This document shows, piece by piece, positions 1-8,712 of a stretch of 37,699 nucleotides of DNA (its first letter is position 1; each line of letters begins with the position of its first letter). The notes beneath the pieces were generated by a model. The model ran no database searches, was not told the DNA's origin, and worked only from the letters and a program-made list of their open reading frames with translations. This stretch comes from Hespellia sp. (GTDB taxonomy: Bacteria > Bacillota > Clostridia > Lachnospirales > Lachnospiraceae), in assembly GCA_028694105.1 (NCBI GenBank), contig JAQUUC010000005.1:1-37699 (forward strand). Direction: 5' to 3'. The translations under genes were made by a program, and so were the position numbers.

Positions 1-966
1 CATCCTTCTTCAAAAAATGCTGTAGATACAATCGTACTGCCGGCATTTTGCAGGAGCCACCAACCAGAATGATCCGTTAATATCATCCCACCGCACCTCT
101 GCTCCACGTACCGCTTGTCGCATTGGTTCCAATAATCTCTGGAAAATTCCTGCCGAAGCCTGTATCATCTTCTCTGTATCGAACAAAAGTGTTTTCTTAT
201 CTCCGGCAAAAAAAGCCGTCATCTCTGCATGCTCAGACTCTGATAGTTCCATTTTACAGGTCTCCGCACTCTTTATAACTGCCGCCTGATCCGTTTTGGA
301 AAGCTGTTCGTAATCCATGTCGTATGCCTTACAGAAAAACTGTGCCATTGCCAAGTCAAAATCACATCCACCAAGATGATTGTCTCCACTGATAGATAAG
401 ACATTGATGATATTGTCAAAACAATCTACAATAGAGACATCCAAGGTACCACCCCCAAAATCAAAAACCATCTCTAACGATTCCTCCTCCGGGTATAAAT
501 GCTGACATGCTAAAGCAGCTGCCGATGGCTCATTGATGATTCGATCGACTTTAAGACCTGCCAGTTCGCCTGCCTTCTTTGTTGCATCCCTCTGTGCATT
601 ATTGAAATAAGCAGGAACGCTGATGATCGCCTCTGTAACTTTTTCACCCAGATATATTTCTGCGTCATCTTTGAGTTTTTTCAGGACAAGAGAAGACAAT
701 TCTTCCGGCGAATAATTTCGATTTCGAAGACAATATGTCTTTTCTGTTCCCATAAAACGTTTGAACACAGATGCCGTATTTTCTGGTTCAGAAATCAATC
801 GCTCCTTTGCGGTCTTTCCGACATGCACGCTACCCTGCTCATCCAAACTCACCACACTTGGTGTTAAATACTCTCCAAACGAGTTGGGAATCAGTTGGCT
901 TACACCATCCTGCCAAACTGCCGCGAGACTATTTGTTGTTCCTAAATCAATTCCAATCATCGCCAT
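1..966 (-). CDS. Hsp70 (DnaK-like) chaperone, frameshifted and cut by the left window edge
   Basis: This is the ATPase domain of an Hsp70-family chaperone. Residues 5-12 carry the phosphate-1 motif IDLGTTNS, residues 144-151 read INEPSAAA, and residues 169-176 carry the phosphate-2 motif DFGGGTLD. The reading frame that starts at 966 hits a stop at position 10. However, from about position 74 the family motif (ILVGGS followed by K-MPAV) continues in the next frame and stays open to the window edge, so one base seems to be missing near residue 297. Either the gene is a recent pseudogene or the base is a sequencing error. An AAAGGA ribosome site precedes the ATG. It follows the ClpP-like gene with a 38-base gap and is probably co-transcribed. 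It differs from typical DnaK (for example a Trp at residue 18), so it is more likely a secondary Hsp70 than the main DnaK. The substrate-binding domain is outside the window. Confidence 0.85.
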
Positions 967-1004
967 CTTATAACGTCCTTTCTCATTCCTTTTCCCTTTT
1001 ATTT

Positions 1005-1697
1005 TTATTGATTATCTATCATCTCATATAGTTTTTTTAATGCCTGACTCATGCCGCCCACTTCGTCAATCAGACCTTCCCGTACCGCTTCCTCACCTTC
1101 CAGACAGGTTCCCACATCCTTTACCAGCTGCGTGGAATCCAGCATCAGCTCTTCGAGACGCTTCTGTGTAATCTTCGAGTGTCCGGAAATGAATCCGGTA
1201 ATACGGTCCTGTGTCTTTTCCATGTTGCGGTATGTCTGGATAATCCCGATAAACATTCCGTTGGAGCGAACCGGATGCACGACCATCGTTCCCGTCGGTA
1301 CGATAAAGGAATAGTCCGCTGAGACTGCCAGCGGTCCGCCGATGGAATGACTGCCTCCGAGCACCAGTGAAACCGTCGGTTTGCTTAAGGACGCAATCAT
1401 CTCTGCGATTGCAAGGCCAGCCTCCACATCGCCGCCCAGTGTATTTAATAAAATGAGCAGACCTTCCACCGACTCATCATCTTCCACCTGTGCGAGTTTC
1501 GGCAGGATATGCTCATACTTCGTTGTCTTAGAATTTCCGGATGCCGCTTCATGTCCTTCGATTTCTCCGATGATGGTCAATAACTGAATCTTGTGCTTCC
1601 CCGGATTATTCTGCAGCTCTACCGTTCCTGTATCCTTGATTTCTTCCCGTTTACTGGTCTGTTCTTCCTGCTTTTGTTCATCGTCCTTTTCTTTCAT
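1005..1697 (-). CDS. ClpP-like serine protease (TepA/YmfB type)
   Basis: This is a ClpP-fold serine peptidase, about 230 residues. After a charged, Lys/Glu-rich N-terminus of some 35 residues, the core shows NTLGGDVEAG (equivalent to the ClpP NSPGG loop), the nucleophile region GGSHSIGGPLA with the catalytic Ser near residue 118, and the His in VVHPVR near residue 141. These are features of the TepA branch, first described in Bacillus near spoIIIE, rather than of housekeeping ClpP. The start is placed at the ATG at 1697 because a GAGGTG site lies 6 bases upstream; the GTG at 1706 lies inside that site. No Clp ATPase is next to it. The next gene downstream is an Hsp70-like chaperone. The substrate is unknown. 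Confidence 0.85.
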   Translation of the reverse strand: MKEKDDEQKQEEQTSKREEIKDTGTVELQNNPGKHKIQLLTIIGEIEGHEAASGNSKTTKYEHILPKLAQVEDDESVEGLLILLNTLGGDVEAGLAIAEMIASLSKPTVSLVLGGSHSIGGPLAVSADYSFIVPTGTMVVHPVRSNGMFIGIIQTYRNMEKTQDRITGFISGHSKITQKRLEELMLDSTQLVKDVGTCLEGEEAVREGLIDEVGGMSQALKKLYEMIDNQ

Positions 1698-1802
1698 CTT
1701 ATACACCTCATTTTCCTATTTTGAAATCTAACATTTCTCTTACAGGATATCGTGTGCAAAAATGAAAATCTTATTCATACGAAACAGCGCTCAGCAAAAA
1801 TC

Positions 1803-2303
1803 TTAACCTGCTTCTTTCACCGTAACATCTGCGAATACCGCTCTTGCCGCTTTTGCCAAATCTTCCGGTTTTAACTCAATCTGTGAGCCGCGCCTTCCAC
1901 CGCTCACAATCATAATATCCAGACTTTTGGCACTCGTATCAATCACGGCCGGGAAATCCTTTTTCATCCCGATCGCCGTACAGCCGCCGCGCACATATCC
2001 GGTCACGCCCGTCAAATCCTTCAGCGGCAGCATCTCGATTGATTTTTCGGAAACGGCTCTTGCGGCCGCCTTTAAGTCCAATTCCGTTTCAATCGGAATG
2101 ACGAACACATAATGCTCTTTGCTTTTTCCAACTGCCACCAGTGACTTATACACCAGCTCGTGTGGCTGCCCAAGTTCATCCGCAATACTGACTCCGTCAA
2201 TAAATCCATCACATGTATACGTGTGTACAATATAGGAAATCTTATGTTTTTCTAAAATGCGCATGGCATTTGTTTTCACTTCTTTTTCTTTCTTCTTACT
2301 CAT
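1803..2303 (-). CDS. ybaK: Cys-tRNA(Pro)/Cys-tRNA(Cys) deacylase, YbaK/EbsC family
   Basis: This 166-residue protein belongs to the YbaK branch of the aminoacyl-tRNA editing fold, which hydrolyses tRNA(Pro) mischarged with cysteine. Family hallmarks visible are the N-terminal sequence [12 protein letters not shown], the middle block [14 protein letters not shown], the conserved lysine in [14 protein letters not shown], and [17 protein letters not shown] followed by [11 protein letters not shown]. The length is normal for the family. It overlaps the end of the endonuclease IV gene by 8 bases and has a GAGGAAG ribosome site inside that gene, so the two are translationally coupled. Confidence 0.92.
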   Translation of the reverse strand: MSKKKEKEVKTNAMRILEKHKISYIVHTYTCDGFIDGVSIADELGQPHELVYKSLVAVGKSKEHYVFVIPIETELDLKAAARAVSEKSIEMLPLKDLTGVTGYVRGGCTAIGMKKDFPAVIDTSAKSLDIMIVSGGRRGSQIELKPEDLAKAARAVFADVTVKEAG

Positions 2304-3126
2304 ATCTTCCTCGTAATAATGTAATCTCTTCCTGATATCCCGGCTGTTCGTTCGGTGTCTCTAAATAGAACGGCAGATGCTTTAATTTCGGATGATTGAT
2401 GATTCTCACCATTGCTTCCAGTCCGATGCTGCCCTTTCCAATCTTCTCATGGCGGTCCTTATGACTCTCAAACGGATTCTTACTGTCATTTAGATGAATC
2501 GCTTTCAATCTGTCAAGTCCCACAATCCGGTCAAATTCTTCCAGCACCTCATCCAGATGATTCACAATATCATACCCGGCATCATACACATGGCAGGTAT
2601 CCAAACAGACCCCCATCTTCTCCTTTAACTCCACACCCTCAATGATTGCATGCAATTCTTCAAAGCTGCGACCCACTTCCGTCCCTTTTCCGGACATCGT
2701 TTCCAATAGAACCGTCGTTGTCATCTCTTCCTTCAGAATTTCATTCAAAAGTGCCGTAATCTGCCTCACACCTTCCTCGCTGCCCTGTCCCACATGGCTG
2801 CCCGGATGGAAATTGTACATATTCCCCGGAACATACTCCATGCGTTTTAAATCATCTTCCATGGTCAGATGTGCGAATTCCCGTGTCTCTTCCTTTGCCG
2901 AGCACGGATTAAGCGTATACGGTGCATGTGCAAGCACTCTTGCAAATCCTTTTTCCTTCATGAACTCCACCAAAGCTTTTGCATCCTGTGGATCAATTTC
3001 TTTCGCCTTACTTCCTCTTGGATTCCGCGTGAAAAACTGGAATGTATTTGCGCCGATTTCTTTCGCAGTTTTCCCCATTGCAAGAAATCCCTTTGAGGAT
3101 GATAAATGCGCTCCTATATTTAGCAT
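2296..3126 (-). CDS. nfo: Endonuclease IV (AP endonuclease)
   Basis: This zinc-dependent endonuclease IV cuts DNA at abasic sites in base excision repair. The TIM-barrel metal ligands are seen in order: GAHLSSS at the N-terminus, [67 protein letters not shown] and YLETPN. The start at 3126 gives the family's usual [11 protein letters not shown] beginning and has an AAGGAG site 7 bases upstream. The frame is open further upstream, but that would run over the end of rsmH and add residues that do not fit the family. It sits 19 bases after rsmH and overlaps ybaK. Confidence 0.95.
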   Translation of the reverse strand: MLNIGAHLSSSKGFLAMGKTAKEIGANTFQFFTRNPRGSKAKEIDPQDAKALVEFMKEKGFARVLAHAPYTLNPCSAKEETREFAHLTMEDDLKRMEYVPGNMYNFHPGSHVGQGSEEGVRQITALLNEILKEEMTTTVLLETMSGKGTEVGRSFEELHAIIEGVELKEKMGVCLDTCHVYDAGYDIVNHLDEVLEEFDRIVGLDRLKAIHLNDSKNPFESHKDRHEKIGKGSIGLEAMVRIINHPKLKHLPFYLETPNEQPGYQEEITLLRGRYE

Positions 3127-3145
3127 AACACTCTCCTTCATGATT

Positions 3146-4201
3146 CTATTCTTTGACAGCCCAGCGCATTTTCGTCGATTTTGCGCGGCTGTTGTATAAG
3201 CATTCTTCCTTGGAGGGACGAATGACATCCCTTGCGACATCGCGATAGACTCCCGCTTTTTTGAACTCTTTGAACGACTTCTTCACCAGCCTGTCCTCGC
3301 CGGAATGGAACGTCAGAATTGCAGCTCTTCCACCCGGAGCAAGTGCATCCGGCAGCTTTTCAAGAAAACTCTCCAGCACCTCAAACTCACTGTTTACATC
3401 AATGCGCAGTGCCTGAAATGTTCTGGCGCAGGCTTTCTTCACCTGCTCCTCGCGCTCCGCTTTCGGCAGACATACCAGTGCTTTTTCCACTACATCCCGC
3501 AGCTGGGTTGTTGTTTCGATCACATGTCCTCTTCGAAATTCATTCATCACGGCTTTCGCAATCTCCTCTGCATACGGCTCATCTGAATTCTCAACCAGCA
3601 TGCCTTCCAGCTCGTCCGGTGTCATATCCTTCAGCCGCTCAGCCGCAGAGATTCCCTTCTGTGGATTCAGACGAAGATCCAGTGGGCCCTCATGCTTGTA
3701 AGAAAAGCCACGCTCCGGATTATCAATCTGCATGGAAGAGACGCCGAGATCCGCCAGAATAAAATCAAACGGTCCGACCTCCTTCGCCACCTCGTCAATA
3801 TTTGCAAAGTTCATGAGCTTCACCGTTAAGATATCCTCACCAAATCCCTGCTCTTCCAGACGTTTTTTGGTTTTCGCAGACTCAATCGGGTCTACATCCA
3901 AGCCATAAATATGCCCCTCGCCCTGTAAACACTTTAGCATTTCCTTCGTATGCCCGCCATATCCAAGCGTCGCATCCAGCCCCTTTTGTCCCGGCTGAAT
4001 CTGAAGGAAGTCGATAATTTCCTTCACACAGATGGAAATGTGCATCCCCGCCGGAGTACTTCCCTTCTTAATCACATGGTCAATCGTATCCGCATATTTC
4101 TCCGGATTCAGCTCTTTATATTTCTCACTATATTTTTTCGGATGCGTCCCTTTGTAGCGCACACGTCTTTTATGCTCTTTTTTCTGTCCATTCTCTTCCA
4201 T
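3146..4201 (-). CDS. RsmH-type 16S rRNA (cytosine-N4) methyltransferase, divergent long form
   Basis: This SAM-dependent methyltransferase is of the RsmH/MraW family, whose standard member methylates C1402 of 16S rRNA. The SAM motif DATLGYGGH (residues 76-84), [18 protein letters not shown] and GPLDLRLNP are clear. Several canonical features are altered. A basic extension of about 50 residues precedes the domain. The usual His-x-Pro-Val-Leu start is replaced by [12 protein letters not shown]. The usual SFHSLEDR is TFHSGEDR, and the C-terminal SRSAKLR is [10 protein letters not shown]. It is also away from the division and cell-wall cluster where classical rsmH lies. It may therefore be a second paralogue rather than the only RsmH. 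It is coupled to the MFS gene (5-base gap) and to nfo. Confidence 0.85.
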   Translation of the reverse strand: MEENGQKKEHKRRVRYKGTHPKKYSEKYKELNPEKYADTIDHVIKKGSTPAGMHISICVKEIIDFLQIQPGQKGLDATLGYGGHTKEMLKCLQGEGHIYGLDVDPIESAKTKKRLEEQGFGEDILTVKLMNFANIDEVAKEVGPFDFILADLGVSSMQIDNPERGFSYKHEGPLDLRLNPQKGISAAERLKDMTPDELEGMLVENSDEPYAEEIAKAVMNEFRRGHVIETTTQLRDVVEKALVCLPKAEREEQVKKACARTFQALRIDVNSEFEVLESFLEKLPDALAPGGRAAILTFHSGEDRLVKKSFKEFKKAGVYRDVARDVIRPSKEECLYNSRAKSTKMRWAVKE

Positions 4202-4206
4202 CTTCT

Positions 4207-5403
4207 TTACCCCTTATCTTTCTTTTCCCTCAAAAAACTCACCGCCAGCAGCATCACAACTGGAAATACAATCGCTGCCAGAAGTCCTGCTTTTAGTCCG
4301 ATTTCCGGAAATAAATCCGCTACCGCACTAACAACAGTGGGTCCAGACATACAGCCGATATCGCCCGCTAATGCCAGTAAGGCAAACATTGCGGTACCTC
4401 CGTCTCTGCATACCTTTGCCGCCTGACTGAACGTTCCCGGCCATAAGATACCAACGGAAAGCCCGCACAGACCACATCCCAGAAGTCCCAGAAACGGAAA
4501 CGGTGCAAACACTGCCAGCAGGTAGGATACGATACAGAGCACGCAGCTTCCCGACATAAATCGTTTCAGATTGATCTTGTGTCCCTGTCTGCCATAAAAC
4601 GTTCGTGATAATCCCATCATTGCACAGAAAAAACACGCACCGAACAAATCTCCCAGTGTTTTATTGATATGCAGTCCGGTTTCTGCAAAGTAAGATGCCC
4701 ACTGAGACATTCCCTGTTCCGATGCACCTGCACAGATCATGAGCAGTGCCAGCAGCCAGAATGTCTTATTTTTAAATAATGCCCGAAATCCGATTTCTTT
4801 TCCCTCTTCCACAAGTGTCTCAATCGGAACCGCACCGAACAGCAAAATATTAACCAGTGGAAGCAGAGCCCACACAACCGGAATAAAATACCAGTGCGCC
4901 GTTCCAATGATGCGGAGTACAATTGTTGACACTGCGATGAACAGAATACAGCCCCAGCAATAGAAGGAATGCAGCATACTCATCGCTTTTTCCTTTTCTT
5001 TTGATGGTGCTGCCTCGACAATCGGGCTGACTAAGACCTCTAAAATTCCACCTCCGATTGCGTTTAACAGAGTGGCAAATACAAGCCCGCCAAATACATT
5101 TCCAAAAAGATACGGGAAGATTCCGACACCCATCAGTCCCGCCGCCGCAAAGACATGCGCGAACATCATCGATGTCCGGTATCCAATGCGGTCCACATAT
5201 CTGGATGCCAGCAGATCCACGACAATCTGCAATCCAAAGTTGATAGCAATCAGCGCGGCAATCTTATCCAGTGACAGCCCTAACATCTTCTGATACACGA
5301 TAAAAAAGATTGGATTGACATTATTAATAATTCCCTGCACAATGTAGCCCAGATAGCAGGCATAAATCGTATATTGATAATTTGTTCTTATTTTTCCTGA
5401 CAT
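4207..5403 (-). CDS. MFS transporter
   Basis: This 398-residue protein has about twelve hydrophobic segments and a major facilitator layout. The loop between segments 2 and 3 reads ASRYVDRIGYRTSM, a typical MFS motif A position, and there is a central cytoplasmic loop around ETLVEEGKEIGFRALFKN. The second half resembles sugar or drug/H+ antiporter members (FYGRQGHKINLKRFM as the second motif A). The substrate cannot be told from the sequence. It follows the DUF1294 gene by 30 bases and precedes the rsmH-like gene by 5 bases, so it belongs to the operon driven from 5775-5803. Confidence 0.85.
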   Translation of the reverse strand: MSGKIRTNYQYTIYACYLGYIVQGIINNVNPIFFIVYQKMLGLSLDKIAALIAINFGLQIVVDLLASRYVDRIGYRTSMMFAHVFAAAGLMGVGIFPYLFGNVFGGLVFATLLNAIGGGILEVLVSPIVEAAPSKEKEKAMSMLHSFYCWGCILFIAVSTIVLRIIGTAHWYFIPVVWALLPLVNILLFGAVPIETLVEEGKEIGFRALFKNKTFWLLALLMICAGASEQGMSQWASYFAETGLHINKTLGDLFGACFFCAMMGLSRTFYGRQGHKINLKRFMSGSCVLCIVSYLLAVFAPFPFLGLLGCGLCGLSVGILWPGTFSQAAKVCRDGGTAMFALLALAGDIGCMSGPTVVSAVADLFPEIGLKAGLLAAIVFPVVMLLAVSFLREKKDKG

Positions 5404-5433
5404 GTTCCTCTTACTGCCCTCTTATTTTCTGTC

Positions 5434-5706
5434 TTATCCCTGCTTCAAATACAATGACACCCCGCCTGCAATCTGCGCCAGCAGTATCATCGGCACTCCG
5501 ATGGTAAACTTCTTATGCTTTGTCTTGTGGTGGAAAAGGTACATTCCAAGAAGCGCACCGATACTGCCGCCAATCAGTGCCAGAAACAGCAATGTTGCCT
5601 CTGAGATACGCCAGACACCCCGTCTCGCCCGTGCCTTATCATCGCCATAAATCAAAATCGTCAAAAGATTGATTACCAGCAAATAAATCAAGATATATTC
5701 TACCAT
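5434..5706 (-). CDS. DUF1294 family small membrane protein
   Basis: This protein of about 90 residues has three hydrophobic segments. It carries the DUF1294 signature: a YGDDKARARRGVWRISE block after the first membrane segment, then GGSIGALLGMYLFHHKTKHKKF and a final hydrophobic helix. The function of the family is unknown. The ATG at 5706 is preferred because the hydrophobic N-terminus then begins at once and a GAGAGGAG site lies 11 bases upstream. A GTG at 5727 is an alternative start. It is the first gene after the promoter at 5775-5803. Confidence 0.8.
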   Translation of the reverse strand: MVEYILIYLLVINLLTILIYGDDKARARRGVWRISEATLLFLALIGGSIGALLGMYLFHHKTKHKKFTIGVPMILLAQIAGGVSLYLKQG

Positions 5707-5774
5707 TACACAAATCACTCCTCTCACTGTACGCTCTGCCGCTTCAATTATCAGACTCTTTTACACATTTATAA

Positions 5775-5803
5775 ATTATAGCATGAACGACAATATGAGT
5801 AAA
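5775..5803 (-). promoter_or_regulatory. Promoter of the DUF1294-MFS-rsmH-nfo-ybaK operon
   Basis: On the minus strand there is a -35 of TTTACT (5798-5803), a 17-base spacer and a perfect -10 of TATAAT (5775-5780). It lies about 70 bases upstream of the DUF1294 start. Confidence 0.65.
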
Positions 5804-5845
5804 CTAAGGAATTTTTATTTAACGGAGTGATCCTGCGCGCACTAC

Positions 5846-5900
5846 AAAAAGAATACGCCCGCCCGGTACACCGTATTTGGTGTACCGGGCGGGCGTATTC
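5846..5900 (-). terminator. Rho-independent terminator with a perfect 22-bp stem
   Basis: Bases 5851-5872 are perfectly complementary to 5879-5900, with a 6-base loop. On the minus strand the stem is followed by TTTTTG. It lies 32 bases past the stop of the CFI-box gene and ends the nnr-alr-mazF-CBS-yebC chain. The stem is longer and more G+C-rich than usual. Confidence 0.8.
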
Positions 5901-5932
5901 GAACTCAGGATACTTTAAAAATACCCAGAAAT

Positions 5933-6685
5933 TCAAGAATACAAATATTTTCCCTCAAGTTCATACATCATCTTGGAATATGTCTCCTGACATTCCTCCA
6001 TCTGCTCCTGCTCAATCAGCTTCACACATGGCTGTAAATACTCCACCCAGATATTCTGATATATCTCCTTCGAATTATCCTCTTTTCCAATTCGGTTCAC
6101 AATCGTCGGGGCGATATTGTAGTATTCTTTTACCACATCCACTCCCTCCGTTGTCTCCATCAGATAACGGTCTCTGTAATCGCGAAGAAGCGTCAGTTCA
6201 TAGCAGTCATCCTCTTTGCCCAGACTCTCACATACTGCGGTTGTGATATAACAAAGTCCTTTTTTGAATCCACCCTGAATCTGTTCAACATTGGATTTGC
6301 CAATCTTCGCATCCGGGAACATCTCGTTCCACGACTGCACCAGCTGGTCTGTAAAATGCTCCGCTTTGTCACTGCGGACTTTTCCCATCAGCGGAACAAA
6401 AAACGAAACCATCGCCATATTATTGTCGATCTTCTGCAGCTGCTGTTTTCTCTTTGGCATATCCTTCATGGCCTCTGCGGCATATTCCGGAATATAAGAC
6501 GATATCTCTTCGATAGCCTCCTCCGAGTTTTCCAGCTTCTCCTGCAGCATCTGATACATCTCCTGATACTCATCATATGCCGCGTTAATCTGATTCTGAT
6601 AGGTTTTCTTCTGAAAACTCTTCGTCAAATCCAGTGTCTTCTCGAAGAATTCAATCATCTTTTCTTTTAATGTATTATGTTCCAT
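5933..6685 (-). CDS. Uncharacterised protein with CFI-box tail
   Basis: The function is unknown. The 250-residue protein has a helical, charged first part (residues 1-85, probably coiled coil) and a middle block with NNMAMVSFFVPLM and QLVQSWNEMFP. From residue 143 it carries CYITTAVCESLG followed by ELTLLRDYRDRYL and EYYNIAPTIV. This last part fits the CFI-box C-terminal domain (Cys-aromatic-Ile-x-Thr-Ala, then Leu-Arg-x-aromatic-Arg-Asp, then a Tyr-Tyr-x-x-x-Pro end). No signal peptide or membrane segment is clear. Residues 1-142 resemble the whole protein encoded at 30161-30601. It starts 9 bases after yebC with an AAGGGG site and is the last gene before the terminator at 5846-5900. Confidence 0.75.
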   Translation of the reverse strand: MEHNTLKEKMIEFFEKTLDLTKSFQKKTYQNQINAAYDEYQEMYQMLQEKLENSEEAIEEISSYIPEYAAEAMKDMPKRKQQLQKIDNNMAMVSFFVPLMGKVRSDKAEHFTDQLVQSWNEMFPDAKIGKSNVEQIQGGFKKGLCYITTAVCESLGKEDDCYELTLLRDYRDRYLMETTEGVDVVKEYYNIAPTIVNRIGKEDNSKEIYQNIWVEYLQPCVKLIEQEQMEECQETYSKMMYELEGKYLYS

Positions 6686-6694
6686 GTGGTCCCC

Positions 6695-7426
6695 TTATTC
6701 ACTCCAATTGTGGAAATAATCCTGAACATCATCATCCTCATCTAATAAGTCAAATGTCTTCTGGATGTTAGCAATATCTTTTTCATCATCTAATTCTACC
6801 CATGTCTGAGGAATCATCGTAACCTCAGCACTGACCATCGGTATACCGGCCTCCTCTAATTTCAGACGCACATCACTGAAATCATCCGGTGCTGTAAGAA
6901 TCTCAAAGCTGTCCTCTTCCTCATTGAAGTCTTCCGCTCCAGAATCCAGCGCAAGCATCATGAGCTCATCCGCATCCATCTCAAACTCTTCTTTTCCTAC
7001 GATAATCTGACCCTTCTCATCAAACATAAAGGATACACATCCGGGTGTTCCGACATTTCCTGAACCTTTTGTAAATGCGTTCTTTACATTCGATGCTGTT
7101 CTGTTCTTGTTATCGGTCAGTGTCTTTACGATAATCGCTGTACCGCTTGGACCATAACCTTCATATGTAATATGTTCGTAATTGTCACCGCTGCCTTCTC
7201 CCGCAGCCTTCTTGATATTACGGTCAATCGTATCATTCGGCATGTTGTTCGATTTTGCCTTTGCAATAACATCGCGAAGACGGCTGTTATTTGACGGATC
7301 CGGTCCGCCGCCTTCTTTTACTGCAACGGCAAGCTCTCTGCCGATCTTTGTAAAGATTTTGCCTTTCGCAGCATCGTTCTTTTCTTTTTTGTGTTTAATA
7401 TTTGCAAATTTTGAATGTCCTGACAT
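6695..7426 (-). CDS. yebC: YebC/PmpR (TACO1) family protein
   Basis: The protein is full length for the family at 243 residues. It starts with the hallmark MSGHSKFANIKHKKEKND, followed by AAKGKIFTKIGRELAVAVKEGG and the TYEGYGPSGTAIIV block. YebC proteins were described as transcriptional regulators; members related to TACO1 act in translation and help ribosomes pass difficult sequences such as proline stretches. Which role applies here cannot be read from sequence. It lies between the CBS-domain gene and the CFI-box gene, with small gaps on both sides. Confidence 0.95.
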   Translation of the reverse strand: MSGHSKFANIKHKKEKNDAAKGKIFTKIGRELAVAVKEGGGPDPSNNSRLRDVIAKAKSNNMPNDTIDRNIKKAAGEGSGDNYEHITYEGYGPSGTAIIVKTLTDNKNRTASNVKNAFTKGSGNVGTPGCVSFMFDEKGQIIVGKEEFEMDADELMMLALDSGAEDFNEEEDSFEILTAPDDFSDVRLKLEEAGIPMVSAEVTMIPQTWVELDDEKDIANIQKTFDLLDEDDDVQDYFHNWSE

Positions 7427-7466
7427 ACTTTTATCCTCTTCTTTCTTCCTAAATCACTTTCCCATT

Positions 7467-8249
7467 CTAACACTCTTCATTTATTTTTTCAATCTTTACT
7501 GTCTGAATAATGTTATCATTCACTTCCACCACATAAAAACGGTATCCTCCATAGTCCACATGACAGACCTCATCCTCTGCCGGAATATGATCCAGCTCGT
7601 CCACCAGAAAACCATTGAGTGTGTCAAAATCCTCTTCCTCAAATTCAATGTGAAGCAGATCTTCCAAATCGTTCAGTTCCGTAAGTCCCGGTACTATGTA
7701 TGTGCCATCCGGCTGAAGTGTGATCTTCTCCTCTTCCTCGTCATACTCATCCATAATATTTCCAACGATTTCTTCCAGTATGTCTTCCATAGCTACCAGA
7801 CCGGAGGTCATTCCATACTCATCCAGAACAATGACCATATGATTTTTATTTCTCTGCATCTCTTTAAAGAGTGTATCAATATCCTTTGTCTCCGGAACCA
7901 CACTGACCGGACGGATGAGATTCTCGATTTCCTTGATCGGCTTGTGTCTGACCCCTTCATCGAGATAACATTTCATCATATCCTTCACGTGTACCGTGCC
8001 AATAATATTGTCGATATTCTCTTCATAGATTGGAAATCTGGAATTGCTCTCTTCGACCACAAATCGAATCGCATCCTCCAGCGTTTCCTTTGCATCAATT
8101 GCAATGATGTTCTTGCGATGCGTCATAATATCCTTTGCATCCTTATCCGCATACTCAAAGATATTTCGGATCATTTCCTGTTCACTTGTGGGTAAATAAT
8201 TTTCGGCTAAAATATGCCGCATTTTATCCAACAGCTTTTCATTTTCCAT
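7467..8249 (-). CDS. CBS-pair and CorC-domain protein without membrane domain
   Basis: This protein (260 residues) corresponds to the cytoplasmic half of CNNM/HlyC/CorC proteins. A CBS pair (about residues 35-165) contains IMTHRKNIIAIDA, SRFPIYEENIDNIIGTVHVKD and the HMVIVLDEYGMTSGLVAMED strand-turn typical of the second CBS. It is followed by the acidic linker DEYDEEEE and a CorC/HlyC transporter-associated domain (FDTLNGFLVDELDHIP). The N-terminal DUF21 membrane domain is missing, as in E. coli CorC, so this is likely a soluble partner or sensor. Related proteins are linked to Mg/Co handling, with adenine nucleotide binding at the CBS pair. It follows mazF by 19 bases. Confidence 0.85.
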   Translation of the reverse strand: MENEKLLDKMRHILAENYLPTSEQEMIRNIFEYADKDAKDIMTHRKNIIAIDAKETLEDAIRFVVEESNSRFPIYEENIDNIIGTVHVKDMMKCYLDEGVRHKPIKEIENLIRPVSVVPETKDIDTLFKEMQRNKNHMVIVLDEYGMTSGLVAMEDILEEIVGNIMDEYDEEEEKITLQPDGTYIVPGLTELNDLEDLLHIEFEEEDFDTLNGFLVDELDHIPAEDEVCHVDYGGYRFYVVEVNDNIIQTVKIEKINEEC

Positions 8250-8268
8250 TGTAATTCTTGCTCTCCTT

Positions 8269-8613
8269 TTATGTATGAAACTCTAAACTGATTTTCAGAG
8301 CCTCATCAACTTTCATCATTAGATTATTGTCTGCATGACAGACATACTCTTTTAATCTCGTTTTATCAATCGTGCGAATCTGCTCTAATAGTATAACAGA
8401 ATTCTTCACAATCTGGTACTGTCTTGCACTAATTTCTATGTGCGTCGGAAGTTTCGCCTTGTTCATTTTAGATGTGATTGCAGCACAGATCACAGTCGGG
8501 CTGTGCCTGTTGCCAACATCATTCTGTATAATCAGGACCGGACGGACACCGCCCTGTTCTGAGCCGACCACCGGACTTAAATCCGCATAATAGATATCTC
8601 CACGTCTTACCAT
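8269..8613 (-). CDS. mazF: MazF/PemK-type endoribonuclease toxin
   Basis: The protein is about 114 residues and closely resembles Bacillus NdoA/MazF, a sequence-specific mRNA interferase. It has [20 protein letters not shown] at the start, then [19 protein letters not shown] (catalytic Arg and Thr positions conserved), KLPTHIEI, and [13 protein letters not shown] followed by [10 protein letters not shown]. The start is set at the ATG at 8613 because family members begin just before the RRGD motif and a GGAG lies upstream. An ATG at 8655 would add 14 residues with a weaker site. It follows alr, as in Bacillus, but the mazE antitoxin gene that normally lies between alr and mazF is absent: only about 100 bases separate them. 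Confidence 0.92.
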   Translation of the reverse strand: MVRRGDIYYADLSPVVGSEQGGVRPVLIIQNDVGNRHSPTVICAAITSKMNKAKLPTHIEISARQYQIVKNSVILLEQIRTIDKTRLKEYVCHADNNLMMKVDEALKISLEFHT

Positions 8614-8712
8614 CAATTTTTCACACTCCGATTTTGATACTGAAAGTATTTCCATCTTTTTCGGACGTATACGAAAAAATTGTAAATTGTGTCTCTGTCT
8701 ATATTATGCGCT

